Below are positions 1 through 7,920 of a stretch of DNA of 15,591 nt, one piece after another. The DNA is from 43-108 sp001915545 (GTDB lineage: Bacteria > Bacteroidota > Bacteroidia > Bacteroidales > Bacteroidaceae), in contig CABUGV010000054.1 of the NCBI GenBank assembly GCA_902491215.1, positions 1 to 15,591 on the forward strand, given 5' to 3'. Every line of letters begins with the position of its first letter. The first letter of the stretch is position 1. Below the pieces are notes generated by a model. It was not told where the DNA came from, ran no database searches, and saw only the letters and a program-made list of their open reading frames with translations. A program made the translations under genes and the position numbers.

Positions 1-36
1 TGTTGCAATACGTCAACTATATTAATAACAAGCCTA

Positions 37-74
37 TTGGCAGAATTAAATACGCACTAAATTAATTCCGCCAA
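37..74. repeat. Inverted repeat with 13-bp arms overlapping the DUF5723 stop codon
   Basis: Positions 37-49 (TTGGCAGAATTAA) are the reverse complement of 62-74 at 12 of 13 positions, with a 12-nt spacer. The single mismatch would be a G-U pair in a minus-strand transcript. The TAA ending the DUF5723 fragment lies inside the left arm. No T run follows on the minus strand, so this is not a standard intrinsic terminator. It could be an RNA hairpin, a recombination site or a mobile-element end. Positions 1-45 beyond it hold no recognisable gene. Confidence 0.6.
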
Positions 75-513
75 CGGGTAAAGAGAACAAATCACGAGGA
101 AGATTGGCACCCATAAACGCCCTCACGCTGATACCTACGGTATTATAACCACCAAAGGCTTTAAAACCTGCAGACAATATCTCTTCCTTTACATTCAGAT
201 TCAGTTTATTGTTATCACTCAGGTTTCCCATGACTTCCGACACACTTACGAGCGGATTCATGAAAGTTGTAGTACGTCCGTTGACGTTGTAGAATACATC
301 GTCTACAGCAATATTTCCCCTCAACGACAGATTCAAATTACCGAGAGCCGGCATTGAAACATAATTTCTTTCATTATCAAATGCCGGGTTCATTTCATGT
401 CTATACAAATATCCATCAAGGAAATATCCTGAATTAGTATTCTGAGCCATTGCAGAACCAGAAAACGCAGACAAAATGGAGACAGCTATTATATTTTTCA
501 AATTAGTATTCAT
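46..513 (-). CDS. DUF5723-type outer-membrane protein, truncated at the C-terminus
   Basis: The 155-residue product starts with a cleavable signal peptide (about residues 1-23, ending AMA before QNTNSG). The body carries the hallmark start of DUF5723-type Bacteroidetes outer-membrane proteins: SGYFLDGYLYRHEMNPAF, then NYVSMPALGNLNLSLRGN, and later GFKAFGGYNTVGISVRA. From memory such proteins run to roughly 400-500 residues and are predicted beta-barrels. Here the family-like sequence fades after LPRDLFS (about residue 144), and a TAA follows at 46-48. The gene is therefore a 5' fragment, through truncation, rearrangement or a sequence break near the window edge. The start is the ATG at 511-513, the only one giving a full signal peptide. 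It lies 65 bp downstream of the lipoprotein gene on the same strand, so the two probably form one operon. The specific function is unknown. Confidence is good for the family and lower for the cause of truncation. Confidence 0.7.
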   Translation of the reverse strand: MNTNLKNIIAVSILSAFSGSAMAQNTNSGYFLDGYLYRHEMNPAFDNERNYVSMPALGNLNLSLRGNIAVDDVFYNVNGRTTTFMNPLVSVSEVMGNLSDNNKLNLNVKEEILSAGFKAFGGYNTVGISVRAFMGANLPRDLFSLPVGGINLVRI

Positions 514-578
514 AATCTTTTTTAATTCTGATATTCAACAATTAATACACTTTTGGCAATAAACATCACTATCAACAA

Positions 579-2326
579 TTATAATTCAGTTCTGTATATA
601 CCTGAAACTTTTGCCTTTATATCTGTCAACGTAATATTATGACCAGGCGCAAGACTTTCATCGGAAACTCCCGACTGAGCTCTTGCTGTGAGTATTATGC
701 CGTCCAGATGTCTTATTATTCCCTTTATACTAATTTCTATCGGCTGTCCCTGTGCCTTAATACCGACAGAAGCACCTTCAACTTCAACATTCTCTATAAC
801 ATTGCCATACTTATCTATCGGCTCAGCTTTTATATCCAGAGCAAGCGGAACATCTGTTGTCACTACCGCATTAATTATAGCCTCTGATATTTCTATTGAA
901 TCTACATCCTTATCGTTCCAACCATCGATAGTATCCTTATATGCAATCACAGAATTCTCTGTAAGCGCCAAAGGAGCATAGAAAGAATATGAACCATTCA
1001 CTCTGTCGAGTTTCTTACCCAATTCGAAACCATAGACTTCCTGTGCCCATACATTTGGATTCACAACATCAATGTTAATGGATTCCGGCAGTTTCGTTCC
1101 GCTCAAGACCTTACCCAAGGTAGAAAATTCACAAAACTCAGCATCCTCAAATCCGGTATAATATGTGTCCGGTTTATATGGCGACATACAAAAAGCATAA
1201 TTCTCATTCAAAGGCTTGTCATGACCGATAACCAAACTGTCATCATCCAATGTAAGCGCCTGTGATGTTTCACCCTCACGTATAGGAGTAAGAGCAAAAC
1301 CTACAGAAGCAGACAGCCCCTTATCTGCAACAGGATTATTCATGCTTACATATATTTGAGGATTATCAAGAATGATGTCAGTTCCTGTCTGGTTGAGAAT
1401 GTCTGGAATATCTGTCATAGATATAGGCTCTACATCTATTCCATCTATGTCATAGCATACGACACCATCAAATGTAGAAACCGCCATGTCGCTCATATCT
1501 GTATTTCCCTTAAACACAACCTCTTCTGGAAGATCGGACACATTTTTCCAGATACGAAATTATCATCGTATATTGCAATCTCACCAGTCTTAACCGATAT
1601 TTCGCCTGAAAAATCAAATTTACCATCCTTCAGAACAGCACCAGATTTGTCAACATCTACACGCGAGAAATCCACCTTGAAAGAATATCTATTATTCTGT
1701 CCTGTTACATTCCCCAAATTAAGCAAACCTGTTTCTGCATCATATATTCCTTTATCAGAAACAGCCTTCATTCCTGCAGGCAACTGAATTGAAAAATTTT
1801 CAATCTCAAAAGAATTTGTAATACCATCAAGTCCGTTGACAATTATATCAACATTCAGCGAACTGTTCAGGTCAAAAGCATATGCATCAAGTATATATTC
1901 ACTGACATCATCAGAATGATACATAAAAGATGTATTTGCATCAGTAATAGGATACTTTGCGACTTTGTTACCAGCTTTCAGGCTTCCCTTTGTAAAACTT
2001 TCTACATTAATAGAAAGCACAGAACTGATAGGTTCTATAGAAGGAGCAGGAGCACTGAACGAAGGAATCTCTATCTCATCCGAAGAGAAAGTGCCGTCTT
2101 TTACTACTGCATATATACCATTCACTTCTTTTATCTGACTGTCATCTTCAAGATCAAGTACATCACTAAGAGCAATCTGATCCAAATTGATAGGAATCAC
2201 AAGATCATTTACCGTTATGCCTACAGTTGTATCAATGTCGGACAAATCATAATCACTATTAATACAAGACACAAAGGAACAGGCTAAAGGCAGCATCCAA
2301 AATAACGCTTTAAATTCTTTTTTCAT
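579..2326 (-). pseudogene. Surface lipoprotein of unknown family, split by a one-base frameshift
   Basis: The upstream part (codons 1-261, start ATG at 2324-2326) opens with a lipoprotein signal peptide: KK, a hydrophobic core, then FVSC with the lipid-modified Cys at residue 21. After it comes INSDYDLSD, an acidic segment like the export signals of Bacteroides surface lipoproteins. At 1543-1547 the minus strand has five A residues. Adding one A joins GK directly to NVSDLPEEVVFKGN in the other frame, which then runs open to the TAA at 579. The repaired length is exactly 583 codons, against a premature end at residue 277 as it stands. The rest looks beta-rich and is not a family I recognise. 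The downstream frame has only a GTG at its head and no signal peptide, so it is not a separate gene. The gene precedes the DUF5723 gene, so a shared envelope role is possible. The break may be real, phase-variable or a base-calling error. Confidence 0.8.
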
Positions 2327-2355
2327 ATTAAAATTTGATCATTGTTAAACTATTG

Positions 2356-2363
2356 CAAAAATA
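2356..2363 (-). promoter_or_regulatory. Bacteroidetes -7 element upstream of the lipoprotein gene
   Basis: The minus strand reads TATTTTTG, a full match to the Bacteroides -7 consensus TAnnTTTG, 29 bp upstream of the lipoprotein ATG. This would give a short leader of about 20 nt. I see no good TTTG at the expected -33 distance, and the region is AT-rich, so a chance match is possible. The rest of 2364-2486 is AT-rich with no gene. Confidence 0.4.
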
Positions 2364-2486
2364 ACAATAAAAGTTAAACAATCATATATTTTATCCCAAA
2401 ACATGGATAAGATGTCCAAAAAGTGAGATAAAACATATAAAATCTGAAAAAGCAACAAGAAAGTCTCAATTTTCATTTACTCCTAC

Positions 2487-2524
2487 AAAAAAACAGCTGC
2501 CCAATTCTAGAAATGGACAGCTGT
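2487..2524 (-). terminator. Intrinsic terminator of the HTCS-CHR operon
   Basis: On the minus strand ACAGCTGTCCA (2524-2514) pairs with TGGGCAGCTGT (2503-2493). This is an 11-bp stem with one G-U pair and a 10-nt loop, followed directly by seven T residues (2493-2487). It begins 33 bp after the stop codon of the second CHR gene. The stem plus T run is the standard Rho-independent form, and the G-U pair and T run both point to the minus strand. Confidence 0.88.
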
Positions 2525-2556
2525 ATATATAAAAGGCAGCAAATCAACTTATCTGT

Positions 2557-3135
2557 TCAATATATCAACAAACCGGCAATACCGCAAATCACCATCATCC
2601 ATATAGGATGTATCTTGTATAACCGCGTACCGATAAAAGAAAAGCAGAATATTATCAAGCTTACAAAAAACACGAAAGGAGAATCCTTCGGACTTCCGAA
2701 ATTTTCTGGCGTCATAAGCAATAAAGCCGCCGCTGCAATCAATCCGACAATAGCCGGCCTCAACACCGAGAAAATATTAACCATATCTTTCGACTTGCTG
2801 TGGTCAAGAAGGAATTTGCTGATAAGCAGCATCAAAATGAAAGGCAACCAGATAATAGCCACAGACGCGACAACTGCTCCTACCACACCAAGCCAAACCG
2901 GATATCCGGCAGGATCATTCATGACTGCTGTATATCCAGCATATGTTGCAGCATTTATACCTATAGGTCCAGGAGTTGTCTGACTTATAGCTACGATATC
3001 TGTAAATTCACTAACTGTCAGCCATTTGTTTCTCTCGACTACCTCATGCTGAATAAGCGACAACATGGCATAGCCGCCTCCAAAGTTAAAAATGCCAATT
3101 TTTGAGAATACTAAAAAAAGTTTTAGAAATATCAT
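2557..3135 (-). CDS. CHR-family (chromate-transporter-like) membrane protein, second of a pair
   Basis: This 192-residue inner-membrane protein has about five or six hydrophobic segments. It matches one half of the CHR (chromate ion transporter) family: LFLVFSKIGIFNFGGGYAML near residues 5-24, ISQTTPGPIGINAATYAGY around 50-68, and a second conserved stretch LRPAIVGLIAAAALLL near 125-140. Its length fits the short-chain CHR type, in which two different half-size proteins work together. Chromate efflux is the named family function, but these pairs have been little tested in Bacteroidetes and the true substrate could be another anion. I chose the ATG at 3133-3135; a TTG two codons earlier is possible but unnecessary. 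It starts 49 bp after the stop of the partner gene, with no Shine-Dalgarno sequence, and is followed by the terminator at 2487-2524. Confidence 0.88.
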   Translation of the reverse strand: MIFLKLFLVFSKIGIFNFGGGYAMLSLIQHEVVERNKWLTVSEFTDIVAISQTTPGPIGINAATYAGYTAVMNDPAGYPVWLGVVGAVVASVAIIWLPFILMLLISKFLLDHSKSKDMVNIFSVLRPAIVGLIAAAALLLMTPENFGSPKDSPFVFFVSLIIFCFSFIGTRLYKIHPIWMMVICGIAGLLIY

Positions 3136-3184
3136 TGTCAAACGGTTTTACACAAATAATTCAAATCTATATATCAATGCGAAA

Positions 3185-3733
3185 TCACTTTTCTTCAGAA
3201 TCTTTACGCATGCGCCCATAAATAAAGCCGCCCAAACCTGCGACAAGAATTATAAAGACAGGCGAAATACCCCAAGCACTAATCAAAAGTGCAGACAAAA
3301 CAGGTATCCATATATTTCTTTTTGAAATCTTCGCAGATTTTGCCATAGAAAAGACTGGAGCGGCAATCAAGGCTACAACTGCAGGACGAATGCCCATGAA
3401 AAACTTTTCTACATAAATATTAGACTTGAACTCCCTAAAGAACATAGCTATCAGCAATATAATTATAATCGAAGGCAAAGCAACGCCGAAAGCGCCGACA
3501 ATTCCTCCTTTCAATCCTCTCAACTTGTATCCTATATGACTGGCCATATTAACGGCAAAAATTCCTGGCACACTTTGAGAAACAACTATTATATTGAGAA
3601 ATTCTTCCTTTCCCAGCCATCCTTTACGATCAACAACCTCCTTTTCCATAAGAGGAACCATGGCAAACCCTCCTCCAAGAGTGAATGTTCCTATCTTTGA
3701 AAAAGTAAAAAACATTTCTGTACAAAGTCCCAT
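3185..3733 (-). CDS. CHR-family (chromate-transporter-like) membrane protein, first of a pair
   Basis: This 182-residue inner-membrane protein is paralogous to its downstream neighbour. It has FFTFSKIGTFTLGGGFAMVP near residues 7-26, EKEVVDRKGWLGKEEF next, then VVSQSVPGIFAVNMASHIGY and, later, GIRPAVVALIAAPVFSM. The order of motifs matches the partner's, as expected for a short-chain CHR pair formed by duplication. The charged tail GRMRKDSEEK is probably cytoplasmic. The start is the ATG at 3731-3733. It lies only 30 nt after the HTCS stop codon (3764-3766) with no terminator or promoter between, so the CHR pair is probably transcribed together with the HTCS. Anion transport, nominally chromate, is inferred from the family; the substrate is unproven. 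Confidence 0.88.
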   Translation of the reverse strand: MGLCTEMFFTFSKIGTFTLGGGFAMVPLMEKEVVDRKGWLGKEEFLNIIVVSQSVPGIFAVNMASHIGYKLRGLKGGIVGAFGVALPSIIIILLIAMFFREFKSNIYVEKFFMGIRPAVVALIAAPVFSMAKSAKISKRNIWIPVLSALLISAWGISPVFIILVAGLGGFIYGRMRKDSEEK

Positions 3734-3763
3734 ATCCAATATTGTAAATTAGGTCTTCCGACC

Positions 3764-6700
3764 TCATCGTTCTGCCCTGAATTGACTTGGTGTCATTCCG
3801 AAATGCCTTCTAAACACTTCACGGAAGTATTTTACGTCCGAGAATCCGCATGCTTCAGATATCTCAGAAACCTGCATTTCGTTCTGCAAAAGTAATGATT
3901 TTGCACGATTTAAACGAGCAAATCTTATGTAGTCTGACGGTGAATTGTCGGTAAGAGCCTTCAGCTTGCCGTAAAAACTAGTTCTGCTCATACCTATCTC
4001 CATACATAAAGTATCTACGTTAAAGTCCTTATTGGACACATTGGCATCAACGATAGACCTGACTCTATCCATGAATTTCAAATCCAGTTCATTTGTGCTT
4101 TTTATATCCGGCCCCATCTCAGACGGAATCAAATCAGCATATCGGTTCTGCATGACTTTTCTATTAGCCAATATACTCTCTATCTGAGCCTTAAGAACTT
4201 CCACATCGAACGGTTTTGTCATATACGCATCAGCAAGTGTCGACAACCCATCTATTACACTGTCATTATCAGCTAAGGCCGTCAGAAGAACCACTGGTAT
4301 GTGGCTGGTTTTAACATCGGCTTTGAGCGCACGGCACATTTCATCACCCCGCATTTCCGGCATCATCACGTCGCTTACGATAATATCAGGATTGAGAAAT
4401 CTGACCTTCTCCAGTGCCTCAGCCCCGTTGTTGGCCACATATACCGTATAAATTACAGAAAGTGAATTTCTTATAAACGATTGCAGATCGGCATTGTCCT
4501 CCACTACAAGAACGACAGGATTTTCCTTCGCATACACGCAATTGCAATATTCCACGCATGTCTTTTCTGCATCGGCATAAAACTTTTCATCGTATGGAAA
4601 TTCTACTCTGAATCTACTACCCTTTCCTTCTTCGCTTTCAAACGATATTCTGCCATGATGTTCTTCAACTAGAGCTTTCACCAACGAAAGTCCCAATCCT
4701 GTACCTACAATATTTTTTCCTACATTGCTGGCACGGTAGTATTTCTCAAACAATCTAGACTTATCATCTTCAGGAACACCTATTCCATTATCGGAAACAT
4801 CTACAGCCCACCATTTATCTGTATGACTGCACTTCACTTCCACCGCACCTCCGTCCGGAGTGTATTTCAAAGCATTATTTACCAGATTCTGCAAGATACT
4901 TTCAATACGTCCGCGGTCAAGTATAACATACAGTTCTTTGAAATCAGAGCTATAAGTCAATTTTTGCTTCTTGGTATTTGCATAAAGATTGAATGGACGA
5001 AGCATTTCATTAATGAAGGAATTCAATTCAACCTGCGAAACACAAAGTACATGTTCGCTGATCTTATGTCTTTCAGCATTGATAAGGTCACCGGTCATAA
5101 TCATCAGCTCGTTTGCGCTATGCATAGCAATCTGCAGATTGGCCTTACCTTTTTCAGACAAGACCTCATTGCGCATAACATCCTCCAACGGAGCCTTCAG
5201 AAGAGTCAACGGCGTGCGAATCTCATGTGCAGTATGAATGAAGAAGTTCACTTTCTCCTCTGCAATCAGACGTCTATTCTTAAGCAGTATAAGTCGATAT
5301 ACAACGAGAATTGCAAAGATTCCGAGCATATAATACAAAATCTTTGCAGGAAGACTGCCCCACCATGGAGGAGACACGACAACAGGAATTGAACATTCGT
5401 CTATCATTTTGCCGTTGAATCCGCTATAAGCCCTGATATTCAAAGTAAAATGTCCGGGATGCAATTCATAATTTATTATGCGTTCAGACGAAGGCTTGCT
5501 CCATCCATCATCCAAACCATCCAATTTCCAAGAATACTTTATGTCTGACGGGTTGTCAAAATTGAGACTTCCTACAGTCACAGCCAAAATATTCTCGTTA
5601 TGTTCGAGTTCAATTTCATTTAAATTATGCACATTGAACCTATCATGTCCATTGACAGTCAGTCTTGTAATCAAGATTTTCGAATTATAAGAATGAGGCA
5701 GTCTTACCGAATCGGCAAACTCCACAGTACCGCTGTTCGAACCGAGAATTATGCGGTTGTCAGATGTTCTTATTCCGCACGCCGCATAAAAACCGTAAGC
5801 ATGCATGCCTTGCTCATAAGTCCAATTTGAAAACGTCCGTTGTCTGGCATCAAATCTTGACAAACCGTTGCCGGTACTGAGAACTACATTACCTTCGTTG
5901 TCCTCCACTACAGAAAGAACGTTATCCGAAGGCAACGAGCTGTTGCTGCGAGTATAATGCATAAAAAAACGGCCTATACTATCCCTCACAAAAAGCCCCT
6001 CATCTGATGTGGCTATATACAGATTTCCATTTTCAGTACAGAGAATGTCATTTACATTTCTGCATCTAGCAGGTTTATCAAGCACATCCAATTTACCGTC
6101 CAGAACATTTACCCTATAAATATCATTATTTGTGGACAGCCAAAAATGCAAAGAATCATCGCGCGCCATAAAACGTGCACCGCCACATAATTCGTAAGAT
6201 GTAATAGTCTTTGTGTTCCATTCTATTTTATCAAGACACTTGTCTCCCCCCATCCACACATTTCCGAAATCGTCCTTATAGACATCTTCAATCCAGGTAT
6301 TAGCGAAGTGCTCCAATCCAAACATTTCAGGAGCCAGATCTACAATGCTTCTATCGTACTTATTGATAATATACAAATTATCAGATTTGCCACCGACCAA
6401 AACAGAACCAGGTTCGACTTCACACAAAGAAATAAAAACCTTGAAATTCTCATTACCGCTCATAACGAAATGCTTCCATTCACGCTGCTTCTTGTCAAAA
6501 AGATCAATACCGCCGCTAGTCGCATACCAGATATCTCCGTCACTGTCCTCAATCATATCAACAACCAGATCCGAGCTCAACGATTGCGCATTATTTCTGA
6601 TATGTCTATTATGCACATAGTGCGGATTAAATGCATTATAACATGCAACGCCATACGAATAAGGAGAAAACCAAACGCGTTTTCCTTCACGGTCAGAATA

Positions 6701-7657
6701 TAATGCAACTATCACATTACATCCACGGCTGTAATCATTATCATATTCAGTCTTGACAAAATCAGAGACACTGAAATCGTCCAGCGAAATTTCCTTTATT
6801 CCTGCACTTGCTGTAGCAACAAGCAGTTTGGAACTATCTGCATAATCGGGAGAAACAGAAGAAACCGGCACGTCATAAATCAGGTCCGAACTGTGCATGA
6901 CAACCTTTCTTGAAACCAAATCAACATCAAACATCCTGCTTTTGGAATCAAAGACCAAAAGTTTCCTGCTGTTTCTATAAGAATACATCTTAAAAGGAGA
7001 CAAAGAATGCATGTCTGAGACCTTCACTCCAGCCGTATCATATATCGGCCAATCCATCTTGGAGAAAATGCACTTCTTCTTATCAAAATGCGCCTCATAT
7101 ATACCATTGCTACTTCCTACAACAAAACTACCACCAAATTCAGCCATACACAAAGGCGCTTCACCATCAGGCATCAACACACACGACAAATGATTCCTAT
7201 CTATATCATAGACATACAGAGCATTGCCTGAAGACATCCACATTCGGTTACTACTGTCTATCATAAGATAAGAAATACCGCTATCTCCCAAATTCTTAAG
7301 AACTACAGGTTTGAAGCGTCCACGAACATCATCAAAAACGTATATTACATTTGATTTATATGATCCGACTTCCCAAATACGGCCATCATTATCGGCAACC
7401 AAATTGGCACGCGTTCCTATAATCAAAGGCACTCCATCATACTCAAGATTGAAATGAAAAAAGTCAAGACCATCGAATCTGTCCACTCCACCGGCCGTCA
7501 GAAACCACATATACCCATGCTTATCTTTGGCTATGGAATAAACCCTATCATTGCTCAACCCTTTTTCTGTTGTAAGGAAGCTGAACAACTGTGCTTTTGC
7601 AGATATATGAAATATAAGCAAAAACATCAATACCGACACTCTAATAAACACGTCCAT
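3764..7657 (-). CDS. Hybrid two-component system sensor kinase / response regulator (HTCS)
   Basis: This 1297-residue one-protein signalling system spans the inner membrane. Numbering is from the ATG at 7655-7657; a TTG one codon earlier is ignored. A signal peptide (about 1-22, ending AKA before QLF) leads into a periplasmic two-part beta-propeller of about 700 residues. Propeller repeats are visible as GLSNDRVYSIAKDKHGYMWF near 34, VVDMIEDSDGDIWYATSGGI near 365, and VLSVVEDNEGN near 580. A Y_Y_Y domain follows (about 690-762), then a transmembrane helix (about 770-792). The kinase H box is AHEIRTPL with His811, followed by the N box NNALKY and GTGLGLSLV of the ATPase domain. The receiver has Glu1053-Asp1054, phospho-acceptor Asp1096 and Lys1148. 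A C-terminal AraC-type DNA-binding domain occupies about 1195-1297. All catalytic residues are present and the length is normal. HTCS proteins usually sense glycan fragments and activate nearby polysaccharide loci; here the only linked genes are the CHR pair. The 200-bp upstream gap (7658-7860) holds no clear promoter beyond a 7/8 match (GATATTTG) at 7753-7760. Confidence 0.95.
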   Translation of the reverse strand: MDVFIRVSVLMFLLIFHISAKAQLFSFLTTEKGLSNDRVYSIAKDKHGYMWFLTAGGVDRFDGLDFFHFNLEYDGVPLIIGTRANLVADNDGRIWEVGSYKSNVIYVFDDVRGRFKPVVLKNLGDSGISYLMIDSSNRMWMSSGNALYVYDIDRNHLSCVLMPDGEAPLCMAEFGGSFVVGSSNGIYEAHFDKKKCIFSKMDWPIYDTAGVKVSDMHSLSPFKMYSYRNSRKLLVFDSKSRMFDVDLVSRKVVMHSSDLIYDVPVSSVSPDYADSSKLLVATASAGIKEISLDDFSVSDFVKTEYDNDYSRGCNVIVALYSDREGKRVWFSPYSYGVACYNAFNPHYVHNRHIRNNAQSLSSDLVVDMIEDSDGDIWYATSGGIDLFDKKQREWKHFVMSGNENFKVFISLCEVEPGSVLVGGKSDNLYIINKYDRSIVDLAPEMFGLEHFANTWIEDVYKDDFGNVWMGGDKCLDKIEWNTKTITSYELCGGARFMARDDSLHFWLSTNNDIYRVNVLDGKLDVLDKPARCRNVNDILCTENGNLYIATSDEGLFVRDSIGRFFMHYTRSNSSLPSDNVLSVVEDNEGNVVLSTGNGLSRFDARQRTFSNWTYEQGMHAYGFYAACGIRTSDNRIILGSNSGTVEFADSVRLPHSYNSKILITRLTVNGHDRFNVHNLNEIELEHNENILAVTVGSLNFDNPSDIKYSWKLDGLDDGWSKPSSERIINYELHPGHFTLNIRAYSGFNGKMIDECSIPVVVSPPWWGSLPAKILYYMLGIFAILVVYRLILLKNRRLIAEEKVNFFIHTAHEIRTPLTLLKAPLEDVMRNEVLSEKGKANLQIAMHSANELMIMTGDLINAERHKISEHVLCVSQVELNSFINEMLRPFNLYANTKKQKLTYSSDFKELYVILDRGRIESILQNLVNNALKYTPDGGAVEVKCSHTDKWWAVDVSDNGIGVPEDDKSRLFEKYYRASNVGKNIVGTGLGLSLVKALVEEHHGRISFESEEGKGSRFRVEFPYDEKFYADAEKTCVEYCNCVYAKENPVVLVVEDNADLQSFIRNSLSVIYTVYVANNGAEALEKVRFLNPDIIVSDVMMPEMRGDEMCRALKADVKTSHIPVVLLTALADNDSVIDGLSTLADAYMTKPFDVEVLKAQIESILANRKVMQNRYADLIPSEMGPDIKSTNELDLKFMDRVRSIVDANVSNKDFNVDTLCMEIGMSRTSFYGKLKALTDNSPSDYIRFARLNRAKSLLLQNEMQVSEISEACGFSDVKYFREVFRRHFGMTPSQFRAER

Positions 7658-7860
7658 CAAAATGTATTGCTATATATCTAGGTAGTAAGGTCAACAAAAT
7701 AAAATAAATCTACATCACCGTAAATCCACACCTTCGCTTGGATCAGTCTGTCCAAATATCAAGATAAATACAAAGCTGATCAGGAAAGGCTAAGAGCTCT
7801 GTCGCAACTATAGAAAAACACACCATCAATCACAGTATAAACGAGTCAAAAAACAAAAGT

Positions 7861-7908
7861 AAAAAATTGAGCGACAGACACTGTCGACAACAAATGTCTG
7901 CCGCTCAA
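7861..7908 (-). terminator. Intrinsic terminator of purL
   Basis: On the minus strand TTGAGCGGCAGACA (7908-7895) pairs with TGTCTGTCGCTCAA (7880-7867). This is a 14-bp stem with one G-U pair and a 14-nt loop. It is followed by TTTTTT (7866-7861) and a second T-rich run just beyond. It lies 12 bp after the purL stop codon and separates purL from the HTCS operon. Confidence 0.92.
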
Positions 7909-7920
7909 AATAAAACATTG

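Noticed and set aside
37..74. Intrinsic terminator for the DUF5723 gene
   Set aside because: The stem is plausible, but no T run follows on either strand and the stop codon lies inside the stem.
579..1541. A separate 320-residue protein starting at GTG 1541
   Set aside because: It has no signal peptide or ATG, and its start overlaps the end of the lipoprotein reading frame. One added base fuses the two frames into one protein, so it is the 3' part of a broken gene.
7658..7660. TTG start for the HTCS, and similar TTG starts for the CHR genes at 3737-3739 and 3139-3141
   Set aside because: In each case an ATG one or two codons downstream gives a normal N-terminus, and no ribosome-binding site favours the TTG.
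7661..7860. tRNA or small RNA gene between purL and the HTCS
   Set aside because: No cloverleaf or conserved tRNA boxes were found; only short palindromes such as CTGATCAG, with no wider structure.
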